NCBI GenBank assembly: GCA_039654915.1 | Contig: CM077596.1 | Location: 73,595,751-73,659,750, forward strand | DNA from: Aquilaria yunnanensis | Taxonomy: Eukaryota; Streptophyta; Magnoliopsida; Malvales; Thymelaeaceae | Length of the DNA stretch: 64,000 bases | Reading direction: 5' to 3' | In this document: positions 22,439 to 35,207 of the stretch, in pieces | Numbering within the stretch: the first letter of the stretch is position 1 | Layout of the letters: each line of letters begins with the position of its first letter | Notes under the pieces: generated by a model | What the model saw: only the letters and a program-made list of their open reading frames with translations | Database searches by the model: none | Told to the model about the DNA's origin: nothing | Program-made: the position numbers and the translations under genes

Positions 22439-22736
22439 CCCTCTTAACTTCTTCCAGTTTCTGGATAATCCCTTTAGGTGCCTCGAAAAAAGACATGAAG
22501 TCCAGGGGCAGTGCTAACTGAGCTGATATAATCTTTTTGGTATAGTAAAAAATTATCAAACTTTGTTACTACTCAATTTTTTAGATAATTTTATGACTGC
22601 AGTTTTTTATGGCTTGGTCCCAATCTTTCAACTACACCTGTCATTGTAGTTTACTGTTTATAATTGAAATTGTGCAACTCTGAACTAGTTCTTACACATT
22701 CACATGTATTTTCTTTTCCCTTTTCTCAGATAGCAC

Positions 22737-23837
22737 ATGCCGGTGCAACAATCCTACATAAGTGAAGAGTCAATGAGAGCAGATGAAACCTTGGTTAGTA
22801 TGTCTGGATTAATCGAAGGCCTGCCGGATGCTGTTGCCCTAAGATGTCTTGCACGAGTTCCCTTTTACCTCCATCCCAAGTTAGAGCACGTTTCTCGTTC
22901 ATGGCAAGCTGCCATACATAGTTCAGAGTTCTTGAAAGCTCGTCAAGAGGTTGGTGCATCTGAGGAACTACTTTGTGTGTGTGCCTTTGACCCTGAAAAT
23001 GAATGGCAGTTATATGACCCACTTCGAGACATTTGGATCGATATCCCTAGACTTCCTTCGAAAACAAGGCACCTTGCCCATTTTGGTGCAGTCTCTACTG
23101 GAGGAAAGCTTTTTGTGCTTGGTGGTGGCAGTGATGCTGTTGACCCATTGACTGGTGACCAAGATGGTAGTTTTGCAACCAATGAGGTCTGGTCATATGA
23201 TCCAGTAGTACGCCAGTGGGCGCAGCGTGCATCAATGCTGGTACCTCGTTCTATGTTTGCATGTTGTGTTTTGAATGGGAAGATCATTGTCGCAGGTGGT
23301 TTCACCAGCTGCCGAAAGTCCATTTCCCAAGCAGAACTCTACGACCCAGATAAAGATGTCTGGATCCGGTTACCTGATCTCCACCGAACCCATAATTCGG
23401 CTTGCTCAGGTATTGTTATCGAGGGGAAGGTCCATGTGTTGCACAAAGGTCTGTCAACAGTTCAAGTCCTGGATTCTCTGGGACTTGGTTGGGCAGTTGA
23501 GGATTATGGTTGGCTTCAAGGTCCAATGGCAGTAGTCCAGGGGGCAATTTACGTGATGAGTCATGGACTTATTTTTAGGCAGGAGAAACAACTGAGAAAA
23601 GTGGTGGTTTCAGCATCCGAGTTCCGAAGAAGAATTGGGTTTGCAATGGTTGGACTAAGAGATGAAATCTATGTAATGGGAGGGGTCATCGGTCCTGACC
23701 GTTTTAACTGGGACATTAAACCAATGGCAGATGTCGATGTCTTGACAGTCGGGGGTGACAGACCAATTTGGCGTCAGACAGCTCCGATGACAAGGTGCAG
23801 AGGAACAATTATGGGGTGCACGCAGCTAAGAATTTAG
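22737..23837 (+). CDS. SKIP30: F-box/kelch-repeat protein, SKIP30 type
   Basis: A single coding exon of 366 aa. Residues about 24-68 are the F-box (LIEGLPDAVALRCLARV ... LEHVSRSWQAAI), the surface that binds SKP1/ASK in an SCF ubiquitin ligase. Residues about 95-350 form kelch repeats with the typical GKLFVLGGG, GKIIVAGGF and EIYVMGGV double-glycine motifs, each followed by a conserved Tyr-Asp-Pro and Trp. The DAVDPLTGDQDGSFATNEVW insertion and the high similarity along the whole length point to the SKIP30 orthologue (At3g63220 in Arabidopsis, from memory). In that lineage the protein is linked to turnover of wax- or phenylpropanoid-pathway enzymes; I infer this only from the family. The ATG lies 7 nt after an intron acceptor. 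No defects were seen. Confidence 0.9.
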   Translation: MPVQQSYISEESMRADETLVSMSGLIEGLPDAVALRCLARVPFYLHPKLEHVSRSWQAAIHSSEFLKARQEVGASEELLCVCAFDPENEWQLYDPLRDIWIDIPRLPSKTRHLAHFGAVSTGGKLFVLGGGSDAVDPLTGDQDGSFATNEVWSYDPVVRQWAQRASMLVPRSMFACCVLNGKIIVAGGFTSCRKSISQAELYDPDKDVWIRLPDLHRTHNSACSGIVIEGKVHVLHKGLSTVQVLDSLGLGWAVEDYGWLQGPMAVVQGAIYVMSHGLIFRQEKQLRKVVVSASEFRRRIGFAMVGLRDEIYVMGGVIGPDRFNWDIKPMADVDVLTVGGDRPIWRQTAPMTRCRGTIMGCTQLRI

Positions 23838-24483
23838 GTCTCCACGTTTTTAATGTCATCACTTTGTTGTGAATCTGTAGACCAGTTGAGGCAGTGCATC
23901 GATCCTGTCGGGTACGAGGAAAGTAATCTATATTTTGTTCAACTTGTTTTGTTTGTAAGGCGTAATCTTCTTTGGTACCTATTCTCTACCGGAAAGTTAC
24001 TCTGAAGGAAAGCTGATTGTCGGTTTATAGACAAACGGAATCTTGCTACATGAAATTTTAAGTAAAAAATAGCAGCATTCTTGTTCTTTGCTATGATCCG
24101 TGCTTCACCTCGAATTCAAAACGGCTGTATTACCGTAGATTGATTAATGCAGCGGAGCATATACTAGAGGTGGACATGAACAGCCAGCTTGTTTGTTGCC
24201 CATCTCAACTTGGGCATATTAGTACGTGTCTATGGAGAATAAAGACACCGCACTGATTCGCGTAACCACGTGATGCGGGTAAATTAGGGACTACAGAACA
24301 GAAAAGTATCCCTAGCTATGGATTTGCCCAACACGAGAGACGAAAATGTACGGGTATCGCACTTTGTCATTTGTATTAGAAAACTGCCTTTCTTTGGATG
24401 TGACTTTCTGAGCACTTAACATCGTTTTCGAATATATATACGCACACTAGTAACTATAAAACAATTAACTATAAAATAATTGA
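23838..24483 (+). other. 3'UTR and downstream flank of the SKIP30-like gene
   Basis: No further coding sequence. The 3'UTR probably ends near 24060-24090, though no perfect AATAAA was found. The rest is unique AT-rich spacer up to MULE no. 2. Confidence 0.45.
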
Positions 24484-24944
24484 CTTGTTTTTTGGTAAAC
24501 TTAACGGTGGGTTTCTTTTCTTTGTTTTTTTTTTTTTTGTCCTAACCGGACCAAATAATATTATTTTGTCTTAACGAGATCTCTCTACTTATATTTCGAG
24601 TCCTATTTTGGTACTTTCAATTACTTTTACCATTAATTTTAATGAAATTTTAGTGAAAAATTAATAACTTTAGTCCCAAGATTTCATTCATCCTACTACT
24701 AGCACCCTAAACTTTATTCATCCTGCTTCTAACATCAGTAAAAGTTATGGTTCTAAAATATCAATCACTTCTCTCCCCCACACACGAATCAGAAGAAACA
24801 AAAAAAAAACTCAAAAAAATGAATCAGATCTATGAATTCTCATCCTAAATGAACTAGAAGAAACTTTCGTTGTCCTAGACCCAAATTTCTCATGTCCTCT
24901 CGCTTCTCGCCTAAGTCCTCCCATAGTTCTCTCTTGTACTCTCC

Positions 24945-25800
24945 AATGGCGGTCTCAATTTTCACCTCAGCACCTGCTCACACTCTCCTGTCTTCCACAC
25001 ATTCATTATCTCCTCACTAGCTCAAACTTCAACCCACCTCAAGAAATTTGGGCCAACCTTCTACTAAAGCTCCCTAACTCCGACCCCGCCGGTGCGTTCC
25101 AGATTGTTAAGGGAGGTCTGAACTGGGGAGATCCATCAAGTGAAATACAACATACAGTCATGGTCTCATACATGTTCCCAAAAGCTTAAGCTGTTGGGAC
25201 AAGAGACCACAACCATATATATGTATCTCACTTGGGAGATTTACCAACCATGTAGGATAAGTCACTTGCATCCTCAACAATCTCCCCCTTGAAAGTGACT
25301 TCCCTAAGGCAAACATGGTCACCATACTCCCCATTGAGCGAAAGCCTTGACACGCCAGGAGCATACTCAACTACGAGCACACACATCAAGAGCAAACTCT
25401 CCTTACGTCGTCCCATTGTGGGAGTCACAAATGCTCTTGGCAAATCATGTGGGTGGAGCAGCACATGATCTTTAACACTTTGCATCATCAAACGAGTATC
25501 GGACTCCGGCAGTACTAGCGTCATTCCCAGCCGAACCATCGGCTCTGATACCACTTGTTAGGGGAGGTCTGAATCGAGGTGATCCATCAAGTGAAATACA
25601 ACATACAGTCATGGTCTTACACATGTTCCCAAAAGCTTAAGCTGTTGGGACAAGAGACCACAACCATATATATATATCTCACTTGGGAGATTTACTAACC
25701 ATGTGGGATAAGTCACTTGCATCCTTAACACAGATGACCACTGTCTCCGCTTTCACCTCCGTTAAGAAGGTCATCCCTTTGCTGATTTTTTATTTTTCTC
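24945..25800 (+). pseudogene. Captured gene fragment split by a TRIM insertion
   Basis: If the TRIM (25105-25730) and one copy of its CAGAT duplication are ignored, the flanks read continuously on the + strand. NFNPPQEIWANLLLKLPNSD before the insertion runs on through PAGAFQ to MTTVSAFTSVKKVIP after it. Composition and codon use are coding-like (GC-rich against an AT-rich setting). I do not recognise the parent gene. It sits between MULE termini, so it is most simply a Pack-MULE cargo exon. An in-frame start was not found. Confidence 0.45.
25105..25730 (-). mobile_element. TRIM (terminal-repeat retrotransposon in miniature), 626 bp
   Basis: Two 175-bp LTRs (25105-25279 and 25556-25730) begin TG and end CA and differ at about 11 positions. 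A perfect 5-bp duplication CAGAT flanks them (25100-25104 and 25731-25735). On the minus strand the inner end of the right LTR is followed by TGGTATCAGAGCC (25553-25541), the classic primer-binding site for initiator tRNA-Met. A purine tract AAGGGGGAGAT lies just before the other LTR. The 276-bp interior cannot encode retroviral proteins. The minus-strand open frame over it (25554-25228) is incidental. Confidence 0.92.
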
Positions 25801-26039
25801 AACCCTTGCATCTGTACTTCTCTTCCACTGAAAGACGAGGAACTCAGCCCCTTGCGTCGCCGTACATGTGTTTGTTTGGTTGCCCATATACTCTTTTATA
25901 GCAAATGGCATTACTTTTTTTAATAAATTTCTTTGATTTTTTCTTATTAGCCATCTGGTTTTATTTGCCACAGATTTCTTTTTGAAATTGTTTTCCAATA
26001 GCTTTTCTAGAAATTTTCCTGTTCCTCAATGTTATGGGG

Positions 26040-26850
26040 GACGCGGAGCAGTGGCAACACCAGATTTGATTCATTTTGTGATGAATATCGTGAGTGCTGA
26101 GGCACCAACACCGAATTAAGCACTGAATTAAATACCGCGATATACTATATGATATACCACTTATCATGGGTATGTGGTACAAATATTTTTATATTTTATC
26201 ATTTTATCGTGTGATATACCACAGTATTTTAGGGTATACCGCATACTGTGCACTTTTTATATATATTTTTTCAAAAAACTGCGGTATACTACAAATACCG
26301 CATAATACGTACCGCGGTATTTAATTTTTTGTCCATATTTTTTTTATTTTACATCAAAGTATCATAAATATATAAAATATTAAAATAAAAATAATACACA
26401 TATCATAAAATAAACATTTACTTTTAATTTTTATGTTACTTTTCTTAATTAATATAAAAAATTAATGGATGTTATTATTTATATTTATAGTATATGCAAA
26501 TTATATGGATGGTATTATTTATATTTATAGTATATCAATAAATTATTTATTTTTCTCCATATATAACCTTTTTTATGTTTTTTGTATTAAAAAAACATCT
26601 TCTATCATATATATATTATTTATATTTGACAAATTATGATGAGAAAAATTAGAATACATATAAAATGTGTAAAAATAAATTATTAAACAAATTATGTCAT
26701 CTAAACATAATATTCTAACATTTATTTTTCACAGTAACGGTAACAGTATACGGCGCAGTATACCATGTAATATACCTTAAAATTTTGAGCTGTGATATGT
26801 TTAACGATAACGGTATTTAACACCTTGGGCACCAGTGAGGGCAGCGATGT
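26040..26850. repeat. Decayed hAT-like repeat rich in ATACCGCG/TATACC motifs
   Basis: Complementary phrases at the two sides (AATTAAATACCGCGATATAC near 26125 and its partner, reverse complement of CGATAACGGTATTTAACACC, near 26805) suggest inverted ends around a self-complementary AT-rich core. Flanking GGCACCA-like sequences on both sides may be an old 8-bp duplication. The ends are uncertain. Confidence 0.3.
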
Positions 26851-26884
26851 CATGGGTACTGCAAGTGGGTTTAAATATGATGGC

Positions 26885-27416
26885 TAGAGCTGAGCAAAAT
26901 TTCGGTTATATCCAAAATAATTAAATAATTGAAATTTTTTTTCAGTTTTCAGTTACGATATTTAGGTATAATTTCATTTTTCGGTTATAACCAAAAATCA
27001 ATATATAATTTTGGTTTGGTTTTCGGTTTACTTCAATTGAATTTCAGTTAACCGAATTAACTAAATTTTTACTCTACTAGTCTTTATGTTTAAGATTTAG
27101 AAAGAATTACGCATGTAATGGATATTTGTTATGTGTATGAATGTGATATTTGGATTTAAAATGGATTATAGATGTTTGCTATATGATTAGAATGTGTGTT
27201 TAGATTGGAATATGTGATGAATGTTTGAGATTTTGAATACATGTGTATAAAATTTGGTTATTTTGGTTGAAAACCGAATAACTAATTGTTTTTCTGATTA
27301 TTTTGGTTTTTTTCTATAATTTGGTATATTTGGTTATTAGTACATAAAATCAAAAACTAAACAAATTCGGTTATTCAGTTTTGGTTAAAATTTAAAAAAC
27401 CGACTGAGCATCCCTA
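26885..27416. mobile_element. Non-autonomous hAT-type element
   Basis: The left end TAGAGCTGAGCAAAATTTCG pairs with the reverse complement of the right end (TAGGGATGCTCAGTCGGTTT). Flanks ATGATGGC (26877-26884) and GTGGTGGC (27417-27424) agree at 6 of 8 positions, the hAT duplication length. The interior is built of CGGTT/AACCG phrases that can pair with each other. It is nested in MULE no. 2. Confidence 0.55.
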
Positions 27417-30400
27417 GTGGTGGCATTGTGGCGAGAGGAGATGCAGGCAACGGTGTGAATTTGTTCACTGGATTAAGGGATTGTGTTATTATATCTGATT
27501 TTTTTGATTCGTTTATTGGACTTGTTTGTTGGATTGGAATCAGAAATGTTTCTTTTTTTTTTTATTTTTTTAGGATTTCATCTAAGCTCATGATTTGGAA
27601 GAACATTGAGAGTTGATATTTTGGGGAATTAGATGGGGAGATAATTGGGGTTTAATGTTTTGTGTTCCATGGAGTTTTAGCCAAATATTGGTTTGTGTGT
27701 GAAAGAGAGAAGTGTTTGATCTGTTAGATCTAAAACTTTTAGGGTATGGATAAAAAAAAAGTCTAGGGTATTAGGATAAATGAAATCTAGAGATTGAAGT
27801 TGTCATTTTTTCTCCAATATACTTTTAAAAGTAACCAGTCAAACTAATGGAAGAGATCCAAATAGAATGCGAAATATAAGTTAAGGAACCCCACAAGATA
27901 AAATAGAGTTATGTGATCTTGTTAGGACAAAAAAATAAAAAATGGAACCCATTGTAGAGTTTACTCATTGTTTTTGCTAGATAAAAATATATTGTTATAA
28001 TCAGATATGGAAATGAAAACCTTAAAAAATATTTCACACACAATTTGTTTAAATTAGTGATTATTTTCAATGTTTTGCTTTAAGGAACTTAATAAGTATT
28101 TCCTCATTATCATTTTCTTTGTCATGATTGTAACCACATAATTTTTTCTGACGACTTTGTTTTTTATTATTCTTTTGTTTGTAGCGACATTCGTCTTATA
28201 GATTTTTTGTCTTCTAATTTTTTGTAGAGATCGATTTTATTGTCTAACCAACTTTTTAACATAACCTATATATGTACATACACACACATAATGTAATTGA
28301 TATAAAAAAGATGTATGTTTAACCTTAATTTCATGATATCCAATATTCGAAACAATGAATTTGTGATAATAACTTTCACCTATCTCATTAAGAACTAACT
28401 TTTTATAGTAGTTGTTGCATATAATGTAGTACAATAACTCTTCTCCAATTTACCTTCTTTATTGTGTCAAGCCAAGGAATTACGTATTTATACACCTTGT
28501 AATAATTATACTATTAAGTGAATGGTAACTTTGAAAAAAAATACTTAATATATATGCTTTTGCGTTACAACATTTATGCTTTTACAAAAAGGACAAAAGA
28601 TAAATATTGTTTTTTGAAATAAAAAAACTAAGAACATTTAGCATATATTGTTACTTGAATTTTAAGTGTATAGAAATATGTAATGCAATAACAATATGTG
28701 TTTATTCAATTTCATTTTTATCAACTGTTCAATATTTTAGGAAATCGAAAACAACAAATGTGTTTATATTAACTAAAATCATGAAGAAAAAGTAAGGACA
28801 TAATTCTCAAACATCTCTCTATTTTTCAATTGAACCATATTTAAACCTACAAGCTTCAAGTTAGAACACCTTGAACCCCTATAACTTTTTAAGTAGACTA
28901 AGTCTCATGGTTCTATTATCATTTGATGATGTAAGGTCCCGATTTAGATACAAAGGGTAGATGGTTAATTTATCTATGGCCTCTCAGTGTGAAAGGGTTC
29001 CTAAGCAATAAAGTATATTTTTTCTAAATAGGATAACACAAAGTAATAGTATAAAATTCAGGAAATATATAAGTGATTGTATAACATTAATTATTAATTT
29101 CAAATTAAAAATAATAGCTAATAAAAGATTTTAAATGATTAGGTTTCCATTATACATATTATTGTAAGTTGAAAGAGAAACTAAATTAGCCCAAAATTTA
29201 TGTTTCAAGATTATTTTTAATAGCAGTACAAAGTTATGACATACTTGTTAAAATTAATTAAGTTCAGTGGTTAACAGAGTAACATTCCCAAAAATTAAAG
29301 CCTAAATTTGAGATGCCACTTGCATTTGTTCATTTCCTTATTATTTTTGGTGTTTTAGTGTTATTAAATGTCTAATTAAATAGGTAATGATAAATTCGGA
29401 TCTTATAAAAAAAATTAAATAACTTATAGTATACAAACACACACACATTAATTATGTTTTAATAAATACTGTAAATCTACAATGATCAAAATTTGGGTCA
29501 TGGATGAACAGTACAATGTTGACTCTGGAAAAAATGAGAAAATGATGATATATGTCCCTCAAATATTGCATCTTGCTTTTTTGGTCCTTAAATTTTCTCT
29601 TTTGACAATTGGTCCTCTTAAGTTAAAAGTGTTTGCTTATTCTCTTGGTACCCAAACATTGCATCCTTACAATCAAATCTCCGAACAACAAATTACCGAG
29701 GCAATATGCGGTCTTCTACCTAATGTTTATAAAATATATATTGTTTTGTAATTCATTGAGATCACCAAACAAATATCTTTGGAAGAGGGAGCAAAATTGC
29801 CATTAATGTTTGATTGATTGACCAATTTCACCATTAATATTTTTTTGTTGTAAATTTGCCACTAACCTTGCCCGTTTGAAGCAATTCTACTGTCGGCCAT
29901 TAGAATTGCTTATATGGCAAACATGAAAAAATAGGAAAAGTGCAAACATGAAAGCAATGAAGTTGGTGAAGATAAAAAAAAACAAAACAAATATACCAAA
30001 AAATCTTTCTAAAATCAAAGTATTGAAGTAAATACTAGTTGAGTGATTTTTATTGAAGCATCTTTGCCCCAATCATCTGCCCCTAGTCTCCTAGGAAGGC
30101 CATCAAATTTCTCCTTTACCTTTTTTAAGTCGCATTGAACTGGTAGTCTCTATCGCCCTAAAATATGGTCATTAAACTTCACCTAAAAAGCAAATTTGGC
30201 ATGAGTAAAAAACAACCATTCAATTAAATATAAAATGGAAAAAAAAAGAACTTCATACCCAATCGCAATCACAAAATCATCTTACCTACTTCCCCTCTAT
30301 GCAAAATTGCCTTGTTTTTCTCTCCTCCATCGGTTTGCTGTTGAGGCGTTAATTTTCCTCCCTCCATGGAGTTTTTTTTTGCTAACATCTTCATCATTTG

Positions 30401-33400
30401 TCACCAATGCTCGTCACGTTGTTATTTTCTACTGATAGATAACACCAAAATTTATTTATGACACATGATTGAATTTTATCACAAATGATTGTGTTAAGCA
30501 AAAATTTAAAAGGATGATCATATTATGCAAATTTTGTGGTTATCAAATTATGGATTTTGAGTTGATTTCATACTCCAATGAAACAACAATCTTGTCGACT
30601 ACTCTCTGTGAAATAGAGGGTTAAAAAATCACAATGTAAAATTATCTGAATTTAATATTAAAAATAGTACATGTACCACGTGTTAACTCCATAATTCACA
30701 CACACACATTATATATATATATATAATTCACCACGTGTGTTGGCTGAATCAATGTAGTTGGTATTTCAAAATGTTAAAATCAATTTTCCATACAAAATAA
30801 TATTTATAGAATCATTTAAAAAAAGATAATATAAATATAACATTATCATGATTAAATTTCATCATAAAAAATTATTTACAAAAATAATTTGATTATTTCT
30901 AACCACATTAATTCAAAATTTGGGATTTAGCTAAATTAAGATTAATCTAAATTTAATATTGTATTTATCTATCTAAATTTAAAATTTAAATATAAGTAAA
31001 AAATTACAGTTTTGACTGCTATGTGTCACCGCCGTATTGATTCAGAGGGTCAATGATATATTAGATAATTCATGTATAAAAGTTTGAGGTTAAATTACTA
31101 GAAAAGAAAAACATGTTACTTATCAGCTCCACAATCACTCTCATTAAGGAGAAGACAAAACCACCATTATATGTATCTACTTCATATATGTGTGTGTGTG
31201 TATAAGTGTCAAGAAAGTGTCTTTGTTAAATTATCAATTATATTAGATTCTATATACCTAAAGTCACTAGATTAAATATTTTTGTATAACTTAATTGAAA
31301 GTTATATGTTTTTTTTATTTAAAAATTATTATCTCCATAACAAAGTTGTCACTACAATCTAATAAGTTGTTTCATTCTTTTGTGATTTTTTATTGAAGTA
31401 CTCTTATCTCACTGTTCTCTTTTCCACCATTGTCTTTATTCTCTAACTCTGATTCCTCTCTCTTCATTCTTCTCCCTCCCTCCCTCCACGTCTCTCCGTT
31501 TCACATCTCTCTCTTCTCTATTCTCTCTACTGTTCACAAAAACTTGTGAATTTTGCACGCTTTCTATAAAAAAAATGAGAATTTACAATTTAGAGCGATA
31601 ACCACATTCATTTTAGGGTAATTGGGCACCTAGGTGAGAACTTGATCTAGAAACAATTTCATAAAATTAATTGAACTAAAGGTAGTCACCTCACTAGGTC
31701 TGGGATAACGGAGCATTGAGGTTAGCTTTTTTGTTTTTCCAACGGAAGTGAAGGCTAGCTTAGGCTTTATCTACATATCTGATTCTATGTACATTTTCGT
31801 CCTATGATCTGATTAGGATTTTTTTAGGCCTGAAAGTTAGAAGGTGAAAAATTATTTGATGGGACAAATGACAAAAGGATCGGCCTATAGATGTCATGTC
31901 ACCATTCAAGTCCATCATTTCCCCCACAAAATCAAACCCGCATATAATTAAAACCAACGGAACTGGTGGGGCTATAAATCGGACCTGTGTCAGTCAGTAG
32001 ACTTAAACACCCTCCTTCATTTTATTTGTAGTATTTTTAAACAGAAAACGACAATTCTTTTTAATTTTAACCAACGTTTTGTATCAATAATGATTTTTTT
32101 AACGGAGGAAAAAGTAGTAGGATGAAAGGATTTTGACCGGCGTTGTCGAAGATTTTGAATTTCATATCATATAGCATGCTTCTCTGCAATTAAACATAAA
32201 AGTATTAGAAACGGCATAATTGAAGTCATTAAGTATAAATTCCACAAACCAGTCGAGGCACCCTAAACAAGATATATAAGTGTGGCAGAGGTTTGCTTAA
32301 GTTTGTTTTGGTTCACATTTCAACCAGAACAAGAGTTCATCATATTTGTTTCTCCAAACACATAAAGCTCCAACAACTGTCCGACAGACCCGATTGAGAG
32401 AGCAAAATCGTAGCCATTACTTTTACATGAATCAAACAAGTAATAATAAAATATTTCGAAAACATAAATCATTTTAAACACGCAAAGAAAAATATCAGAT
32501 TAGTAACAACTTATTAGTCCAATATGTGTCATATCTATTATGTCTATGTGTATTTATATTCCAATATTATCATTCATAGTATAAAATATATGTGAATATT
32601 TTAAATCTTATTTTTGTCAAAATTAAAAATATATAAAAATTAGATACTAAATATGTATGATTTTGATGTATAAAAAATAAGAGATATATACAAATCATGA
32701 GAAATTTATGAACAAATAATATAACAATTGTTAACTGACCATAAAAGAAAAGGTATAAATAAAAGTGCATGTAAGACCCCTAAACTTAATTCTCTGTCGC
32801 CTCCCTCACTATCATTTATCATTTCTGCCCAGATTTGGACTTCAATCTAGATCTGGTTAGTTTGCTTTCATTTTTTTATTATTTAACTAACCTTACTGGA
32901 CATTACATATTGAAATTTATAGTAGATGCGATATGATTTTATAGTAGATGTAATCTCTTTCAAATTTTGGTGTTCCAAAGTAATCTGAGGCTTTCATAGG
33001 ATAGATTTTCAATTGAAGGCTAGCAACGATAGATCTAAATTTTTTCTTATATTCACTGGAATATTAACATTACTGGAGTGTTACGATATTTAACAACAGA
33101 TATGGAAGCAATTATATAGAATAACGTCAATATTTATTATTTTGGGTTTTATTAGTTGTCTTTTATTTTCATAAATAGTTTTATTTAGGTATCTGGTGTC
33201 TAGTTGGTTTTGGCGTTGCTTAGTTATTGTCATTCTACCTTGGGCTTTAAGTTATTTGTGAGTTTTATACCCCATATTTATCCTGACTTACCTAAAAAAA
33301 TTGACTTGATTTGATTTTCTTCTCTTCATTCTGTGTCACAGGAATGAGTAGCGTTTTTATGGTTAATTTTATATTTTTATTTCTTTCTTAAAGTTTTATG

Positions 33401-33429
33401 CTATCGTTGGGTTGTAAGATACTATTCAG

Positions 33430-33700
33430 CTTACTTTTAACTGGAATGAAGTATCTTTTGTTAAAACAAAACATGGATAAATGTGTCAAATCATGCTTTG
33501 TGTTAAAACTAGATATATATTCAAATTCAATGACAGATATGTATAATTTTATTGTGCTAAAAAAGTGAGATGTATACACAACTTATAAGACATGTGTAAA
33601 TCAAACTACACATAAGTATAAATATTAAATCTCATATATAATAACAATAAGTATAAAGAATATAAAATATATATACAAATTGTGTACAATTAAATTTTAT
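33430..33700 (+). repeat. Dispersed repeat related to 19030-19310 (inverted)
   Basis: It shares AAATGTGTCAAATC and the following AGATATATATTCAA, GACAGATATGTATAA order with the minus strand of 19030-19310. The termini were not identified. Confidence 0.45.
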
Positions 33701-35179
33701 TCTATTATGCTAAACCAATGATATATATGTACAATTAATTGACAAATATGTACATATTAAATAACATATAAGAATCAATTGCAACTCTGGTTTATGAACA
33801 TTTGTCTTCCACCACCAAAGAGCACAACTTTCATTTTCTGCCACCTCCACTATCCAGTCTGCCCGCCACCATCTCCACCCCTGGGTCACCACAATCACCC
33901 TTGTTGATCATCATCTTCGCCTTTAGATGTGGCCGCAATCTTCCTCAAAGCATTCATCATCAGCATTTAAGGCGAATAAATGAGAATTGCTCATAACTTA
34001 TGTCCCCATCAAGTTACAACTGCGATCCTTCAACGTTTAGGCATAGCTAAAGCCCAACCACATCACATGGGAGCTGCCCACATAGTCCAACACCAAGCTC
34101 AGGTAGCTAATTGCATCAATTTCCCTTCGAACGTACGTATCGAAGAAAAACACAATTGATACTATCGCCACCAATCAGAACTAAATCTGGGCAAATGGTG
34201 GCCTGGATGATTGTGGCAAGCGAATTGGGTTTAGCACATACGACTACATATCAACAACTACTCGAGGCATGAGATGCCACGGTGTAAAGGAGATCATAAT
34301 GAGAGGGGGATATGTGAGTGACGCCATGTGAGAGATGGGAGAGGACATAATGGGGATAAGTAAATTTGACTGGCAGTGGAAGGGTGATTACAAGGATATG
34401 ATACACATAATGTAGGGAACATGCTAGAAATTGCTCTACTATTCCCTCAATCTAAAGAAAATGTACAATATATACTATTTTAGATAATCCCAAAATCTTT
34501 ACAATATTTTTATATTTTTAATAATTTTTGAAAAAATTTACCATATCACTATCATTTTAACTCTCACTTTAAAATTCAAACTGTGTCATGAACGTTTTTA
34601 AAATAAATTATGATTCAGTCCCTGAATTTTTAAAAAAGTTTTCTCATATTCTACAAAAGGTTGCAAAGTACCAGTATTTGAATAAAAATTTTCAGGTTTG
34701 TCATTAAATTTTAAACAGTTAGATTTAGTCACCCGTATTTCCTAGTGGCAAAAATGAAAAGAAAATATTCTAGATACTTTAATTTTCGCGTCCTACCAAA
34801 TATATCAAATAGAAGGAGACCGAATAAGTATATTTTATTTAAAAAAATAAAAAGAAAAGCAAGAGGAAAACGAGAGGCTGTGAGAGTGGCACGTGAATTG
34901 GGAACTTTTGCGGTTCATCGTCCACAGTTGCCAAACGAACCGCCAAGATATGGTAACCGTGGCTTTGGAACAGAGCTGGAGGGCCCAAAAAGCCTTTTGT
35001 TTTTCTTGGTCTTGGGCGAAGCCGATTCATGAATTATGGTGGGCCCATAAATGAATTTGCCATTTACCCCACTCAAGTAATTAATCAGGGGCCCGCCCAT
35101 GGGCATAGAGACATGATTGCTTCAAATATTAATCACTGGGTCATACTAAAGTTTCCTTAAACTGACAAGTAAAATTTCG

Positions 35180-35207
35180 TACAATAATAATAATAATAAT
35201 AATAACA
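35180..35207. repeat. (AAT)n microsatellite
   Basis: About eight AAT triplets in a row in non-coding DNA. Confidence 0.9.

Larger units (their letters stand above)
20132..22729 (+). other. Long 5'UTR intron of the SKIP30-like gene
   Basis: GT (20132) to AG (22729), 2.6 kb, T-rich near the 5' end as in plant leader introns. It holds a SINE-like copy (about 21675-21870) and a poly-T/(AC)n microsatellite (22372-22434). Frames inside it are not genes. Confidence 0.5.
24493..27966. mobile_element. Mutator-like element no. 2 with nested insertions
   Basis: Inverted termini of about 350 bp: 24493-24850 aligns with the reverse complement of 27610-27966, sharing blocks such as TTTTTTGTCCTAAC, CTTATATTTCG and CACTTCTCTC in the same order. 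Flanks show CTTGTTTTT (24484-24492) and ATTGTTTTT (27967-27975), a 9-bp duplication with one mismatch. There is no transposase. The interior has a captured exon-like piece split by a TRIM (25105-25730), a repeat with ATACCGCG motifs and a hAT element (26885-27416). Confidence 0.65.

Noticed and set aside
25228..25554. 108-aa minus-strand open frame
   Set aside because: It runs from the TRIM interior into its LTR; TRIMs do not code for proteins and the reading has no known domain.
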